Below, piece by piece: positions 1 through 5,211 of a DNA stretch of 9,819 nucleotides; position 1 is the first letter of the stretch, and each line of letters begins with the position of its first letter. The notes beneath the pieces were generated by a model, which saw only the letters and a program-made list of their open reading frames with translations, searched no databases and was not told the DNA's origin. The position numbers and the translations under genes were made by a program. The stretch is taken from NCBI GenBank assembly GCA_934434905.1, contig CAKSAI010000100.1, positions 1 to 9,819 of the forward strand. The letters are read 5' to 3'. Origin of the DNA: an uncultured Lachnospiraceae bacterium. GTDB lineage: Bacteria; Bacillota; Clostridia; Lachnospirales; Lachnospiraceae.

Positions 1-138
1 ACGTATTGTCGTGGAAGGCAAGAAGGCGGCAATAAAACGCTTGCTTTTTTTCGGATACTGTACTATGATAAGAAAGCCCACAGCGCAGAGGAGGAATCCC
101 TGCGACTTGCCGGGGCGGAAAAAAATAAAACTTCATAA
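1..138 (+). CDS. 3' end of an unidentified gene (partial)
   Basis: Frame 1 is open from the window edge to a TAA at 136-138 and encodes 45 residues ending in an acidic and lysine-rich tail (AEEESLRLAGAEKNKTS). Codon choice looks coding-like, and the stop lies 19 bases before the ECF S-component start, a typical operon spacing. I do not recognise the family from this tail. A different frame is also open here (GTG at 11, continuous with the next gene), so the assignment rests on composition and spacing only. The start lies outside the window. Confidence 0.4.
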   Translation, partial: TYCRGRQEGGNKTLAFFRILYYDKKAHSAEEESLRLAGAEKNKTS

Positions 139-157
139 AGAAAGAGAGGAAAAGACT

Positions 158-769
158 ATGAAGAAAAAAGGTACCTTATATCTGGTACAGATGGCACTTC
201 TGGTTGCTATCATCGTCTTGATGGCTTTTACCCCGATTGGTTACATCAAGACATTAGGGCTTGAGATCACGCTGATCGTTGTGCCGGTGGCGGTGGGAGC
301 CGTACTGCTGGGGCCGGCGGGAGGAGCCGTCTTAGGAGGCGTGTTCGGGATCACAAGCTTTATCCAATGCTTTGGGATGAGTGCTTTTGGGGCGACGCTT
401 CTTAGCATCAATCCGATAGCCACCTTCGTGGTATGTGTACCTACCAGGATTCTGGCAGGCTGGGTGGCCGGGCTTGTGTTTGCGGCTATGCGTAAGAGCG
501 AAAGCAAAAAAGTAAAGGAACTCGCCTATTATGTGGCGAATCTGGCGTGTCCGCTATGCAATACGTTGTTCTTTATGACAACACTGTGCGTTTGCTTTTT
601 CCACACGGATTATATCCAGGGGCTTGCCGGAGGAGCCAATGTATTTGCGTTTGTTCTTGCATTTGTAGGAATCAACGGACTCATTGAGGCGGCCACATGC
701 TTCGTGCTCGGAAGTCTTATCTCGCGGACGCTGGCCTATGCGCTGCGGAACAGTGCGATGGGAGCTTAA
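158..769 (+). CDS. ECF transporter S component (vitamin-type substrate-binding membrane protein)
   Basis: This 203-residue integral membrane protein should bind a vitamin-like substrate and work with a shared energising module (EcfT plus the ATPases EcfA/A') encoded elsewhere. It is strongly hydrophobic, with membrane segments at about residues 8-28, 35-70 (probably two), 75-109, 122-147 and 160-190. The short basic N terminus, the glycine/alanine-rich stretch LLGPAGGAVLGGVFG at 50-64 and the following SFIQCFGMSAFG are typical of the S-component family (ECF_trnsprt), whose members are about 170-210 residues. I chose the ATG at 158 because a purine-rich GAGAGGAAAAG site lies just upstream and membrane segment 1 follows at once. 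The open frame continues back to a GTG at 11, but that extension is basic, not hydrophobic, and out of line with family length. The ligand cannot be told from sequence; pantothenate-type S components are one possibility. Confidence 0.85.
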   Translation: MKKKGTLYLVQMALLVAIIVLMAFTPIGYIKTLGLEITLIVVPVAVGAVLLGPAGGAVLGGVFGITSFIQCFGMSAFGATLLSINPIATFVVCVPTRILAGWVAGLVFAAMRKSESKKVKELAYYVANLACPLCNTLFFMTTLCVCFFHTDYIQGLAGGANVFAFVLAFVGINGLIEAATCFVLGSLISRTLAYALRNSAMGA

Positions 770-837
770 GCAGAGGCGGAATCATTAATAAGAAGAGTGA
801 AAAATTAGTAGGAATCATGGAAAAGGAGTGATTTTAG

Positions 838-1686
838 ATGGCAGATAATAAGGAATGCAGCGGCGCATCAAGCTGCAGCAGAGAGAGCTGTGAGGGCTGC
901 CCCAGCAAGGGCGGCGGCGCACCGGAGAGCTTTCTGGAGAAGCTGAATCAGTATTCATCCATCAAGAAGGTGATCGGTGTTGTCAGCGGCAAAGGCGGCG
1001 TGGGAAAGTCCTTTGTGACGGCGTCTCTTGCCAATGCAATGGCAGCGAAGGGTTATAAGGTGGGAATTCTGGATGCGGATATTACAGGACCGTCTATCCC
1101 AAAGATGTACGGCGTGCATGGCCCGGCCCAGGGCAATGATCTGGGGCTTCTGCCTATCGAATCCTCCAATGGGATCAAGATCATGTCCCTGAATCTTCTG
1201 GTGGATGACGAGGAGACACCGGTGGTATGGAGAGGCCCGGTTATCGCCGGAACCGTGAAGCAGTTCTGGAGCGACGTGTTCTGGGGCGAGCTGGATTATC
1301 TGTTTGTGGATATGCCTCCGGGAACCGGCGACGTGCCTCTGACGGTGTTCCAGTCGCTGCCTGTGAATGGTATCGTTATTGTTACCTCCCCCCAGGAATT
1401 GGTGCAGTTGATCGTGAAGAAGGCCATCAACATGGCGGAGATGATGAATATTCCGGTGCTTGGAATGGTGGAGAATTACAGCTATCTGAAATGTCCGGAC
1501 TGCGGCAGAGAGATCGCGCTCTTTGGAACGAGCCACATTGATGAGGCGGCGGCAGAGCTGGATATCCCGGTGCTGGCGAAGCTTCCTCTGGATCCGGCGT
1601 ATGCGAAGCTGGCGGATGAAGGACGGTTCCATGAGCTGGAGAATCCGTATCTGGATGGCGCGGCGGAGCTTCTGGGAAGGGTGTAG
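838..1686 (+). CDS. mrp: Mrp/Nbp35-family P-loop ATPase, iron-sulfur cluster carrier
   Basis: This 282-residue cytoplasmic ATPase of the Mrp/ApbC/Nbp35 (MinD-like deviant P-loop) family binds and transfers Fe-S clusters to apoproteins. It has the deviant Walker A motif SGKGGVGKS at 50-58, the A' motif LDADITGPS at 78-86, the LFVDMPPGTGD segment with the Walker B Asp at 155-165, and a C-terminal CPDC motif (Cys219, Cys222) that in this family bridges a cluster at the dimer interface. The first 21 residues add four cysteines (7, 13, 18, 21), resembling the N-terminal cluster region of Nbp35-type proteins and missing from short Mrp proteins. An AAAGGAG site precedes the ATG. It lies 68 bases after the S-component gene with no terminator between, so co-transcription is possible. 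The downstream neighbours (flavodoxin, metal-type operators) also fit iron homeostasis. Confidence 0.93.
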   Translation: MADNKECSGASSCSRESCEGCPSKGGGAPESFLEKLNQYSSIKKVIGVVSGKGGVGKSFVTASLANAMAAKGYKVGILDADITGPSIPKMYGVHGPAQGNDLGLLPIESSNGIKIMSLNLLVDDEETPVVWRGPVIAGTVKQFWSDVFWGELDYLFVDMPPGTGDVPLTVFQSLPVNGIVIVTSPQELVQLIVKKAINMAEMMNIPVLGMVENYSYLKCPDCGREIALFGTSHIDEAAAELDIPVLAKLPLDPAYAKLADEGRFHELENPYLDGAAELLGRV

Positions 1687-1741
1687 TTATATTCACAGAC
1701 CCTCCACCTACGAATAGTGACAAATTTTTTTCAAGTCCTGC

Positions 1742-1770
1742 TTGACAAAGCAGTGAAAGCATATTATAAT
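1742..1770 (+). promoter_or_regulatory. Perfect sigma-A promoter (TTGACA - 17 bp - TATAAT)
   Basis: The -35 box TTGACA is at 1742-1747 and the -10 box TATAAT at 1765-1770, with exactly 17 bases between them, so both hexamers match the housekeeping consensus completely. Transcription should start near 1777, immediately before the GTTAG palindrome at 1780-1795. A repressor bound there would block initiation or early elongation. Nothing intact is encoded until the DUF3793 gene at 2064. Confidence 0.9.
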
Positions 1771-1779
1771 GAATTAAAA

Positions 1780-1795
1780 GTTAGCGGTGCCTAAC
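1780..1795 (+). promoter_or_regulatory. GTTAG-N6-CTAAC operator-like palindrome, copy 1
   Basis: GTTAG at 1780-1784 and CTAAC at 1791-1795 form a perfect 5-bp dyad with a 6-base centre, placed at the predicted start of the 1742-1770 promoter. The half-sites resemble those of DtxR/IdeR-family metalloregulators, but the classical IdeR box joins the halves with a shorter centre. The regulator's identity is inferred from the flavodoxin context, not shown. Confidence 0.6.
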
Positions 1796-1808
1796 CAAAA
1801 GGCACCGC
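1784..1808 (+). other. Perfect 8-bp hairpin in the 5' leader
   Basis: GCGGTGCC (1784-1791) pairs with GGCACCGC (1801-1808) around a 9-base loop, about 7 bases downstream of the predicted transcription start. It is not followed by a clear U run, so it is not an obvious terminator. It could stabilise the 5' end of the transcript. It shares bases with operator copy 1. Confidence 0.7.
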
Positions 1809-1822
1809 GTGATTTTAGACAA

Positions 1823-1844
1823 CTGGTTAGACATTGCTAACCAG
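1823..1844 (+). promoter_or_regulatory. GTTAG-N6-CTAAC operator-like palindrome, copy 2 (extended)
   Basis: CTGGTTAG (1823-1830) and CTAACCAG (1837-1844) are perfect 8-bp complements around ACATTG, making this the longest of the three dyads. It shares GGTTAGACAT with copy 3, and both are preceded at a similar distance by a GACA-containing stretch. This suggests that a promoter-operator unit was duplicated. Confidence 0.6.
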
Positions 1845-1856
1845 CGGCCGCAAAGG

Positions 1857-1952
1857 AAGAAGGGAGAGCTGACCGTTTCTTATGCCAAGGATGTCGATGA
1901 CGCGCTGATTAAGTCCGGCATTGAGCAGGCCGGATATACGGTGAGTGGGTAG
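1857..1952 (+). pseudogene. C-terminal remnant of a heavy-metal-associated (HMA) domain
   Basis: The frame ending with TAG at 1950-1952 encodes KKGELTVSYAKDVDDALIKS followed by GIEQAGYTVSG. This matches the last beta-alpha-beta part of HMA/copper-chaperone domains (V-x-V-x-Y, a helix beginning D-D-A-L-I, and G-Y-x-V at the end). The metal-binding M-x-C-x-x-C half that should precede it is absent, because upstream sequence is operator DNA. No ATG lies in frame; a GTG at 1809 would give 47 residues, but its AAAAGG-like site is buried in the hairpin. It is most likely what remains of a small metal-handling gene after deletion. It is short, so the assignment is moderate. Confidence 0.6.
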
Positions 1953-1964
1953 CTGCTCCTGGAC

Positions 1965-1988
1965 AAAAGGCTTCGGCCTATATTTTTT
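1965..1988 (+). terminator. Short intrinsic terminator with UUCG loop
   Basis: AGGC (1968-1971), loop TTCG (1972-1975) and GCCT (1976-1979) form a small, very stable tetraloop hairpin flanked by AAA upstream and a run of six T at 1983-1988. It closes the short transcript expected from the 1742-1770 promoter. The stem is only 4 bp, so readthrough into the DUF3793 gene is plausible. Confidence 0.5.
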
Positions 1989-2012
1989 GACAGGCGGTTA
2001 GACATAACTAAC
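1987..2012 (+). promoter_or_regulatory. TTGACA box and GTTAG-N6-CTAAC operator-like palindrome, copy 3
   Basis: TTGACA at 1987-1992 can serve as a -35 box for the DUF3793-flavodoxin operon. The corresponding -10 region, about 16 bases on, is poor (TAACTA at 2009-2014) and overlaps the palindrome GTTAG (1997-2001)/CTAAC (2008-2012). The geometry suits a metal-dependent repressor that covers the -10 region. The weak -10 makes the promoter call less certain than the dyad itself. Confidence 0.5.
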
Positions 2013-2063
2013 TAAGGGAGCTGAAAAGTATCCTGGAGGAACATACAGCATAAGGAGGAGAAT

Positions 2064-2615
2064 ATGTCCGAGAAACTGATCATCAAGCATTGCGCCCCGA
2101 CGCTTGCGGGGATGAAGACAGGAAATATGTTTGCCTGTCATTGCTCTGATATTTATGAAATGCGGGACGCGGTTCGCCGCTGGAACCGATTGCTTACCAA
2201 GAAGGGCTTACGTGTTCTGCCACTGCGATTTCAGAAGAACCGTGCGCTGATCTATGTGTACCGCCCGTCCTACCTCACCCGTGATCTGAAGGATGAGACA
2301 GCCTGTCGGCTGCTCTGTGAACGGGGATACGGTATGGAAACGCCGGAACGCTGCATTGTGCAGCTCATGAAGCGCATGGGCGAATGTGAGGAATTTCCCC
2401 ACGAGGTCGGACTTTTCCTTGGTTATCCCCCGGAAGATGTCTGCGGTTTTATTGAAAATAAGGCGGAAGGCTGTAAATGTGCCGGATGCTGGAAGGTTTA
2501 CGGTGATGCGGAAGCGGCACAGAAGACCTTTGCAAAGTATAAGAAATGTACGGACGTTTATTCTGAGCAGTACGCAAAAGGAAAGTCTATCGAACGGCTC
2601 ACAGTGGCCGGTTGA
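2064..2615 (+). CDS. DUF3793 family protein
   Basis: This 183-residue soluble protein matches the DUF3793 family of Clostridia, which has no known biochemical function. Family-like features are the N-terminal H-C-A-P-T-L-A-G-M-K-T-G-N block (9-21), the F-P-H-E-V-G-L-F-L-G-Y-P-P-E-D-V block (111-126) and the cysteine-rich segment with C137, C139 and C142 leading into W-K-V-Y-G-D (143-148). Ten or more cysteines and two conserved histidines would allow metal or cluster binding, but that is only inference. There is no signal peptide or membrane segment. A strong AAGGAGGAG site precedes the ATG. It lies 38 bases upstream of the flavodoxin, so the two form an operon, and the palindrome at 1997-2012 suggests metal-responsive control. 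Members of this family often sit next to flavodoxins, supporting a role under iron limitation. Confidence 0.88.
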   Translation: MSEKLIIKHCAPTLAGMKTGNMFACHCSDIYEMRDAVRRWNRLLTKKGLRVLPLRFQKNRALIYVYRPSYLTRDLKDETACRLLCERGYGMETPERCIVQLMKRMGECEEFPHEVGLFLGYPPEDVCGFIENKAEGCKCAGCWKVYGDAEAAQKTFAKYKKCTDVYSEQYAKGKSIERLTVAG

Positions 2616-2653
2616 TATAGATAAGTATTTTAAAGAAAGGTTAGGTATGAACA

Positions 2654-3076
2654 ATGAGTAAAATAGCAGTAGTTTATTGGAGCGGCACCGGCAATACGGA
2701 GGCGATGGCTTCTGCGGTTGCTGACGGAGTGAAAGGGGCAGGAGGCGAGGCTGTTCTGCTGACACCGGCGGAATTTGATGCCTCGATGATCGATTCCTTT
2801 GACGGCATTGCGTTTGGTTGTCCCTCGATGGGCGCGGAACAATTGGAGGAAGGTGAATTTGCTCCGATGTTTGAGAGTTGTGAGGCAAAGCTCTCCGGCA
2901 AGAAGATCGCGCTGTTCGGCTCCTATGGCTGGGGCGATGGAGAATGGATGCGGAATTGGGAGGAAGCCTGCATGAATGACGGTGCAGTGCTGGCCTGCGA
3001 TTTCGTGATTTGCAACGGTTATCCTGATGATGACACGGTTGCTGCCTGCAACGATCTCGGCAAGGCTTTTGCGTAA
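2654..3076 (+). CDS. Short-chain flavodoxin
   Basis: This 140-residue cytoplasmic FMN protein shuttles low-potential electrons and typically replaces ferredoxin when iron is scarce. The phosphate-binding loop SGTGNTE is at 10-16. The 50s loop GCPSMGAEQLE (55-65) and the 90s loop GSYGWGDGEWM (89-99) carry the residues that stack on the isoalloxazine ring. The length and lack of a long insertion place it with clostridial short-chain flavodoxins. An AAAGG site (2636-2640) lies upstream. An ATG at 2647 opens only a four-residue frame that overlaps the true start at 2654. It is the second gene of the operon with the DUF3793 gene and is followed by the hairpin cluster at 3103-3263. Confidence 0.95.
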   Translation: MSKIAVVYWSGTGNTEAMASAVADGVKGAGGEAVLLTPAEFDASMIDSFDGIAFGCPSMGAEQLEEGEFAPMFESCEAKLSGKKIALFGSYGWGDGEWMRNWEEACMNDGAVLACDFVICNGYPDDDTVAACNDLGKAFA

Positions 3077-3102
3077 AGCACGGAGCAAGCCGTGTAACCA
3101 AT

Positions 3103-3128
3103 GGTTTGGATGTTTTGACATCTGAACC
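3103..3128 (+). other. Imperfect 12-bp hairpin after the flavodoxin gene
   Basis: The 26 bases fold end to end with pairs GGTT/AACC outside and GATGT/ACATC inside, joined by G-T wobbles. It begins 26 bases after the flavodoxin stop. The downstream bases (gatatttc) are only mildly T-rich, so it may protect the mRNA 3' end or attenuate rather than terminate. Confidence 0.4.
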
Positions 3129-3136
3129 GATATTTC

Positions 3137-3154
3137 AAAAAGGTGCTTGCACCT
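3137..3154 (-). terminator. Intrinsic terminator of the minus-strand operon
   Basis: Read on the minus strand, AGGTG, loop CAAG, CACCT is followed at once by a T run (complement of the A run at 3137-3140). It sits about 115 bases beyond the stop codon of the substrate-binding protein gene and would end that operon. The stem is short, so strength is moderate. Confidence 0.55.
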
Positions 3155-3170
3155 CCCAAATTATCCCTGG

Positions 3171-3209
3171 AAATACGGACATACACGGTAACGGCGTATG
3201 TCCGTATTT
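3171..3209. terminator. Bidirectional terminator with a perfect 14-bp stem
   Basis: Positions 3171-3184 and 3196-3209 are exact reverse complements (arms starting AAATACGG and ending CCGTATTT) around an 11-base loop. The A-rich and T-rich stem ends, and its place between two convergent operons, fit a terminator that works from both sides. The T tract after the + arm is interrupted by a C. Confidence 0.75.
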
Positions 3210-3241
3210 CTTTGTTACCAGTCACAGCCTCTCCGCCTGCA

Positions 3242-3263
3242 TGCCGGGAAGCGGCACATTTTT
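3242..3263 (+). terminator. Second + strand intrinsic terminator
   Basis: TGCCG (3242-3246), loop GGAAG, CGGCA (3252-3256) is followed by CA and a run of five T (3259-3263). It would stop leftover transcription from the flavodoxin operon just before the convergent gene, whose stop codon is at 3270-3272. Confidence 0.5.
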
Positions 3264-3269
3264 CTCAGG

Positions 3270-4289
3270 CTATTTTGCGGCTTCCTTTGCAAATGTGGTA
3301 TTCACAAGCGCTTCATAGGGCGGGGTATCGGTCAGTTCCCCGGCTTCCTGTAGGATATCCAGCAGAAGATCGAAGCTGTCCTGCTGAAAGAGCAGATCTT
3401 TTTTCCAGGTCTCCTGCTCATGATAGCGCGTCACGATGGCGGTGATGGTCTTTCGATCCGTCTCTGCAAACTGGGGCGCGATAACCTTGGAAATTTCTTC
3501 GGGATTATGGCTGTTCACGTAATTAAGCCCCTTCTGAAGTGCGTTGGTGAAGCTCTGGATCAGCGCAGGATTTTCCTTGATATAGCTGGCTTTGGCTGAG
3601 AAGGCGGTGTAGGGAACGAAGCCGGAATCCACGCCAAGGGAGGCCACTACATAACCGGCATTCTCCTGTTCCAGGGCGGTAGCCGCCGGCTCGAACTCTA
3701 CGGAGAAGTCTGCAAGGCCACCGGAAAAGGCGGCTGCTGTGGAACCGAAGTCGATGCTCTGGTCGATGATAAGGTCGGCAGAGGGATTCATGTTGTTTTT
3801 CTTCAGAATGTATTCAAATACCATCTCCGGCATGCCGCCCTTCCGGCCGCCGAGCACGGTTTTGCCGGACAGGTCGCTCCAGGAAAAGGCCGGCATGGGC
3901 TTCCTTGCAACCAGGAAGTTTCCGGCCCGCTGGGTTAGCTGGGCGAAGTTCACTACGCTGTCCTCTGCCCCCTGATTGTAGGTATAGATGGTGGTTTCCG
4001 GCCCCATGAAGCCGATGTCTGCCTCACCGGAGAGCAGTGCAGTCATGGTCTTGTCGGCACCGAAGCCTGTGACGAGCGTGAGGCTAATGCCTTCGTCGGC
4101 AAAATAGCCTTCCTCAATAGCCACATACATGGGTGCATAGAAGATGGAGTGGGCCACTTCATTTAAGGTGACCTTGGTGCTTCCGGCAGAGGTTCTGCCG
4201 CCGGATGGGGAGCCCTTGCAGCCTGGGAGAAGTACGGCGAGGCAAAGGAATGCCGCAAGAAGGCGGCGGTGTATGCGGAGCTTTTTCAT
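3270..4289 (-). CDS. ABC transporter substrate-binding lipoprotein, NMT1/SsuA/THI5-like
   Basis: This 339-residue extracytoplasmic lipoprotein should capture a small organic nitrogen or sulfur compound for an ABC importer. A basic N terminus, a hydrophobic stretch (10-22) and the lipobox LPGC with lipidated Cys24 form the signal peptide. The mature part starts with a Ser/Gly-rich linker, then VTLNEVAHSIFYAPMYVAIEEGYF (40-63), the usual entry strand and helix of the NMT1/THI5/SsuA (taurine, sulfonate, pyrimidine precursor) fold, and TALLSGEADIGFMGPE (83-98). The ATG at 4289 has a textbook AAGGAGG site; an upstream in-frame ATG (4388) gives a non-secretory N terminus and was not used. It is the last gene of the minus-strand operon, 172 bases after the creatininase gene. 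No permease or ATPase is encoded nearby, so the partner transporter is elsewhere or lost. The ligand is unknown. Confidence 0.87.
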   Translation of the reverse strand: MKKLRIHRRLLAAFLCLAVLLPGCKGSPSGGRTSAGSTKVTLNEVAHSIFYAPMYVAIEEGYFADEGISLTLVTGFGADKTMTALLSGEADIGFMGPETTIYTYNQGAEDSVVNFAQLTQRAGNFLVARKPMPAFSWSDLSGKTVLGGRKGGMPEMVFEYILKKNNMNPSADLIIDQSIDFGSTAAAFSGGLADFSVEFEPAATALEQENAGYVVASLGVDSGFVPYTAFSAKASYIKENPALIQSFTNALQKGLNYVNSHNPEEISKVIAPQFAETDRKTITAIVTRYHEQETWKKDLLFQQDSFDLLLDILQEAGELTDTPPYEALVNTTFAKEAAK

Positions 4290-4461
4290 AATGGTGGATC
4301 CTCCTTGTGATAAAGCGTATCGGAGTAGTATATGCAAAGGAGGCGAGGAGGGTGACTGTAGGGAAGGTGCCAAAATTTGTAATTTCAAAGCTCCGCATCC
4401 GGCATATATTTCCGGTCATCCTCCGAACAGATCGGCCGGATGATCTGTCATGTGTTCACCT

Positions 4462-5199
4462 CTATTTTATGATCTCCTGTAATGCTTCCAGCGTACACTG
4501 AACCATATGCTGCCCCAGCTCCATGCTGGTCTCACAGGCGCTCTGTGCGAACCATTCCGTATTTTCCTTTGTTCTCTCCAGATCTACATGATCCGGGTAA
4601 AGTGCATACATGAGGCTGGATTCGTACTTGCCGGCATGATCAAAGCCGCCGCACTTATGCTGGGCGTCGGCGCTGATCAGCGGGATGACCTTGATGTAGG
4701 AGAAGGGATCGTCCCCGCTGCCCAGATTCTCATAGTAGTCGGCATAATCATTGCTTCCCCACCAGCCCTTGCCGCGGGTATCCTCCATGTATTCCATGAT
4801 GACCTTCTTGGCTGCTTTGTGGCAGGCCAGCGTCATAGGCATGAGACCGGCTTCCTCAGTCTGGTGATGGGCGACACAGTAGATGTTCTTATTGCCGCCG
4901 TAGATCATGGATTTCAGGATGCAATAGATGTATTGCTCATAGGCATCCACGTCCACATGGATCGTTCCGCTTTCCGGTCCGGCGACGGCATAGCTTGCGA
5001 CACCGTACCAGATCGGCGGGCAGACCACGATCTCCTTCGTCTTTTCCAGTTCCCGCATGATGCCGGTGATGACCATGGTATCGGTGCCGCAGCTTGCGTG
5101 CAGCGCGTGGTACTCGATGGTGCCGATGGGAATGATGAACGGGACCTTACGCTTCTTAGCATCCTCCAGTTCTTTGAAAAACATATCTACCATCTGCAT
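4462..5199 (-). CDS. Creatininase-family amidohydrolase
   Basis: This 245-residue protein belongs to the creatininase family, cytoplasmic metal-dependent enzymes that open cyclic amides or cleave formamide-type bonds. The N-terminal motif PIGTIEYHALHASCGTD (24-40) keeps the family ligands E29, H31 and D40 at the usual 11-residue spacing (E34/H36/D45 in Pseudomonas creatininase). The C-terminal HAGKYESS (188-195) corresponds to the conserved A-G-x-x-E-T-S segment with E193, followed by the usual ALYPDHVD. The middle motif, normally N-G-H-G-G-N or N-G-H-Y-E-N, is AHHQTE (110-115), so one site differs. The length fits the family (about 240-265). It starts 12 bases after the M24-fold gene stop with an AGGAGG site, so the two are tightly coupled. 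Creatinine is not proven as substrate; the family also includes formamide hydrolases. Confidence 0.88.
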   Translation of the reverse strand: MQMVDMFFKELEDAKKRKVPFIIPIGTIEYHALHASCGTDTMVITGIMRELEKTKEIVVCPPIWYGVASYAVAGPESGTIHVDVDAYEQYIYCILKSMIYGGNKNIYCVAHHQTEEAGLMPMTLACHKAAKKVIMEYMEDTRGKGWWGSNDYADYYENLGSGDDPFSYIKVIPLISADAQHKCGGFDHAGKYESSLMYALYPDHVDLERTKENTEWFAQSACETSMELGQHMVQCTLEALQEIIK

Positions 5200-5211
5200 A
5201 GTTCTTTCCTC

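Larger units (their letters stand above)
1687..2063 (+). other. 377-base regulatory gap with promoter, operators, hairpin and gene remnant
   Basis: No intact gene is visible here. In order it holds: a T7 run at 1726-1732 without a convincing stem; a consensus promoter at 1742-1770; palindrome 1 at the predicted transcription start (1780-1795) inside an 8-bp hairpin (1784-1808); palindrome 2 (1823-1844); the C-terminal end of a HMA-like coding sequence (1857-1952); a short UUCG hairpin with a T run (1965-1988); and a TTGACA box with palindrome 3 (1987-2012), followed by the ribosome binding site of the DUF3793 gene. The individual elements are listed separately. Confidence 0.8.

Noticed and set aside
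11..157. Upstream extension of the ECF S-component gene from a GTG at 11
   Set aside because: The 49 extra residues are basic and non-hydrophobic. The ATG at 158 has a better ribosome binding site, gives family-typical length and starts just before membrane segment 1.
1..157. Possible riboswitch before the ECF S-component gene
   Set aside because: I looked for the conserved cores of THF, TPP, cobalamin, ZTP and preQ1-type motifs and found none. Part of the stretch is better read as the end of a gene.
955..1632. 225-residue open frame antisense to the Mrp gene
   Set aside because: It lies wholly inside a clear Mrp gene, and its Arg/His-rich composition is typical of a reverse-strand shadow.
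1687..1741. Intrinsic terminator after the Mrp gene at the T run 1726-1732
   Set aside because: The only stems nearby are weak (5 bp with long loops) and badly spaced from the T run.
2208..3101. 297-residue minus-strand open frame across the DUF3793 and flavodoxin genes
   Set aside because: It is antisense to two recognised genes, its composition is Arg/Ser/Pro/His-biased with no domain, and it crosses their intergenic gap.
4159..4419. 86-residue minus-strand frame whose ATG overlaps the stop of the 12-codon frame at 4451-4416
   Set aside because: It overlaps the lipoprotein signal-peptide region out of frame, has no domain, and the lipoprotein start has a far stronger ribosome binding site.
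4290..4461. Guanidine or TPP riboswitch upstream of the substrate-binding lipoprotein
   Set aside because: Considered because of the gene families, but no conserved riboswitch core is visible. Only a modest hairpin and a 12-codon frame are present.
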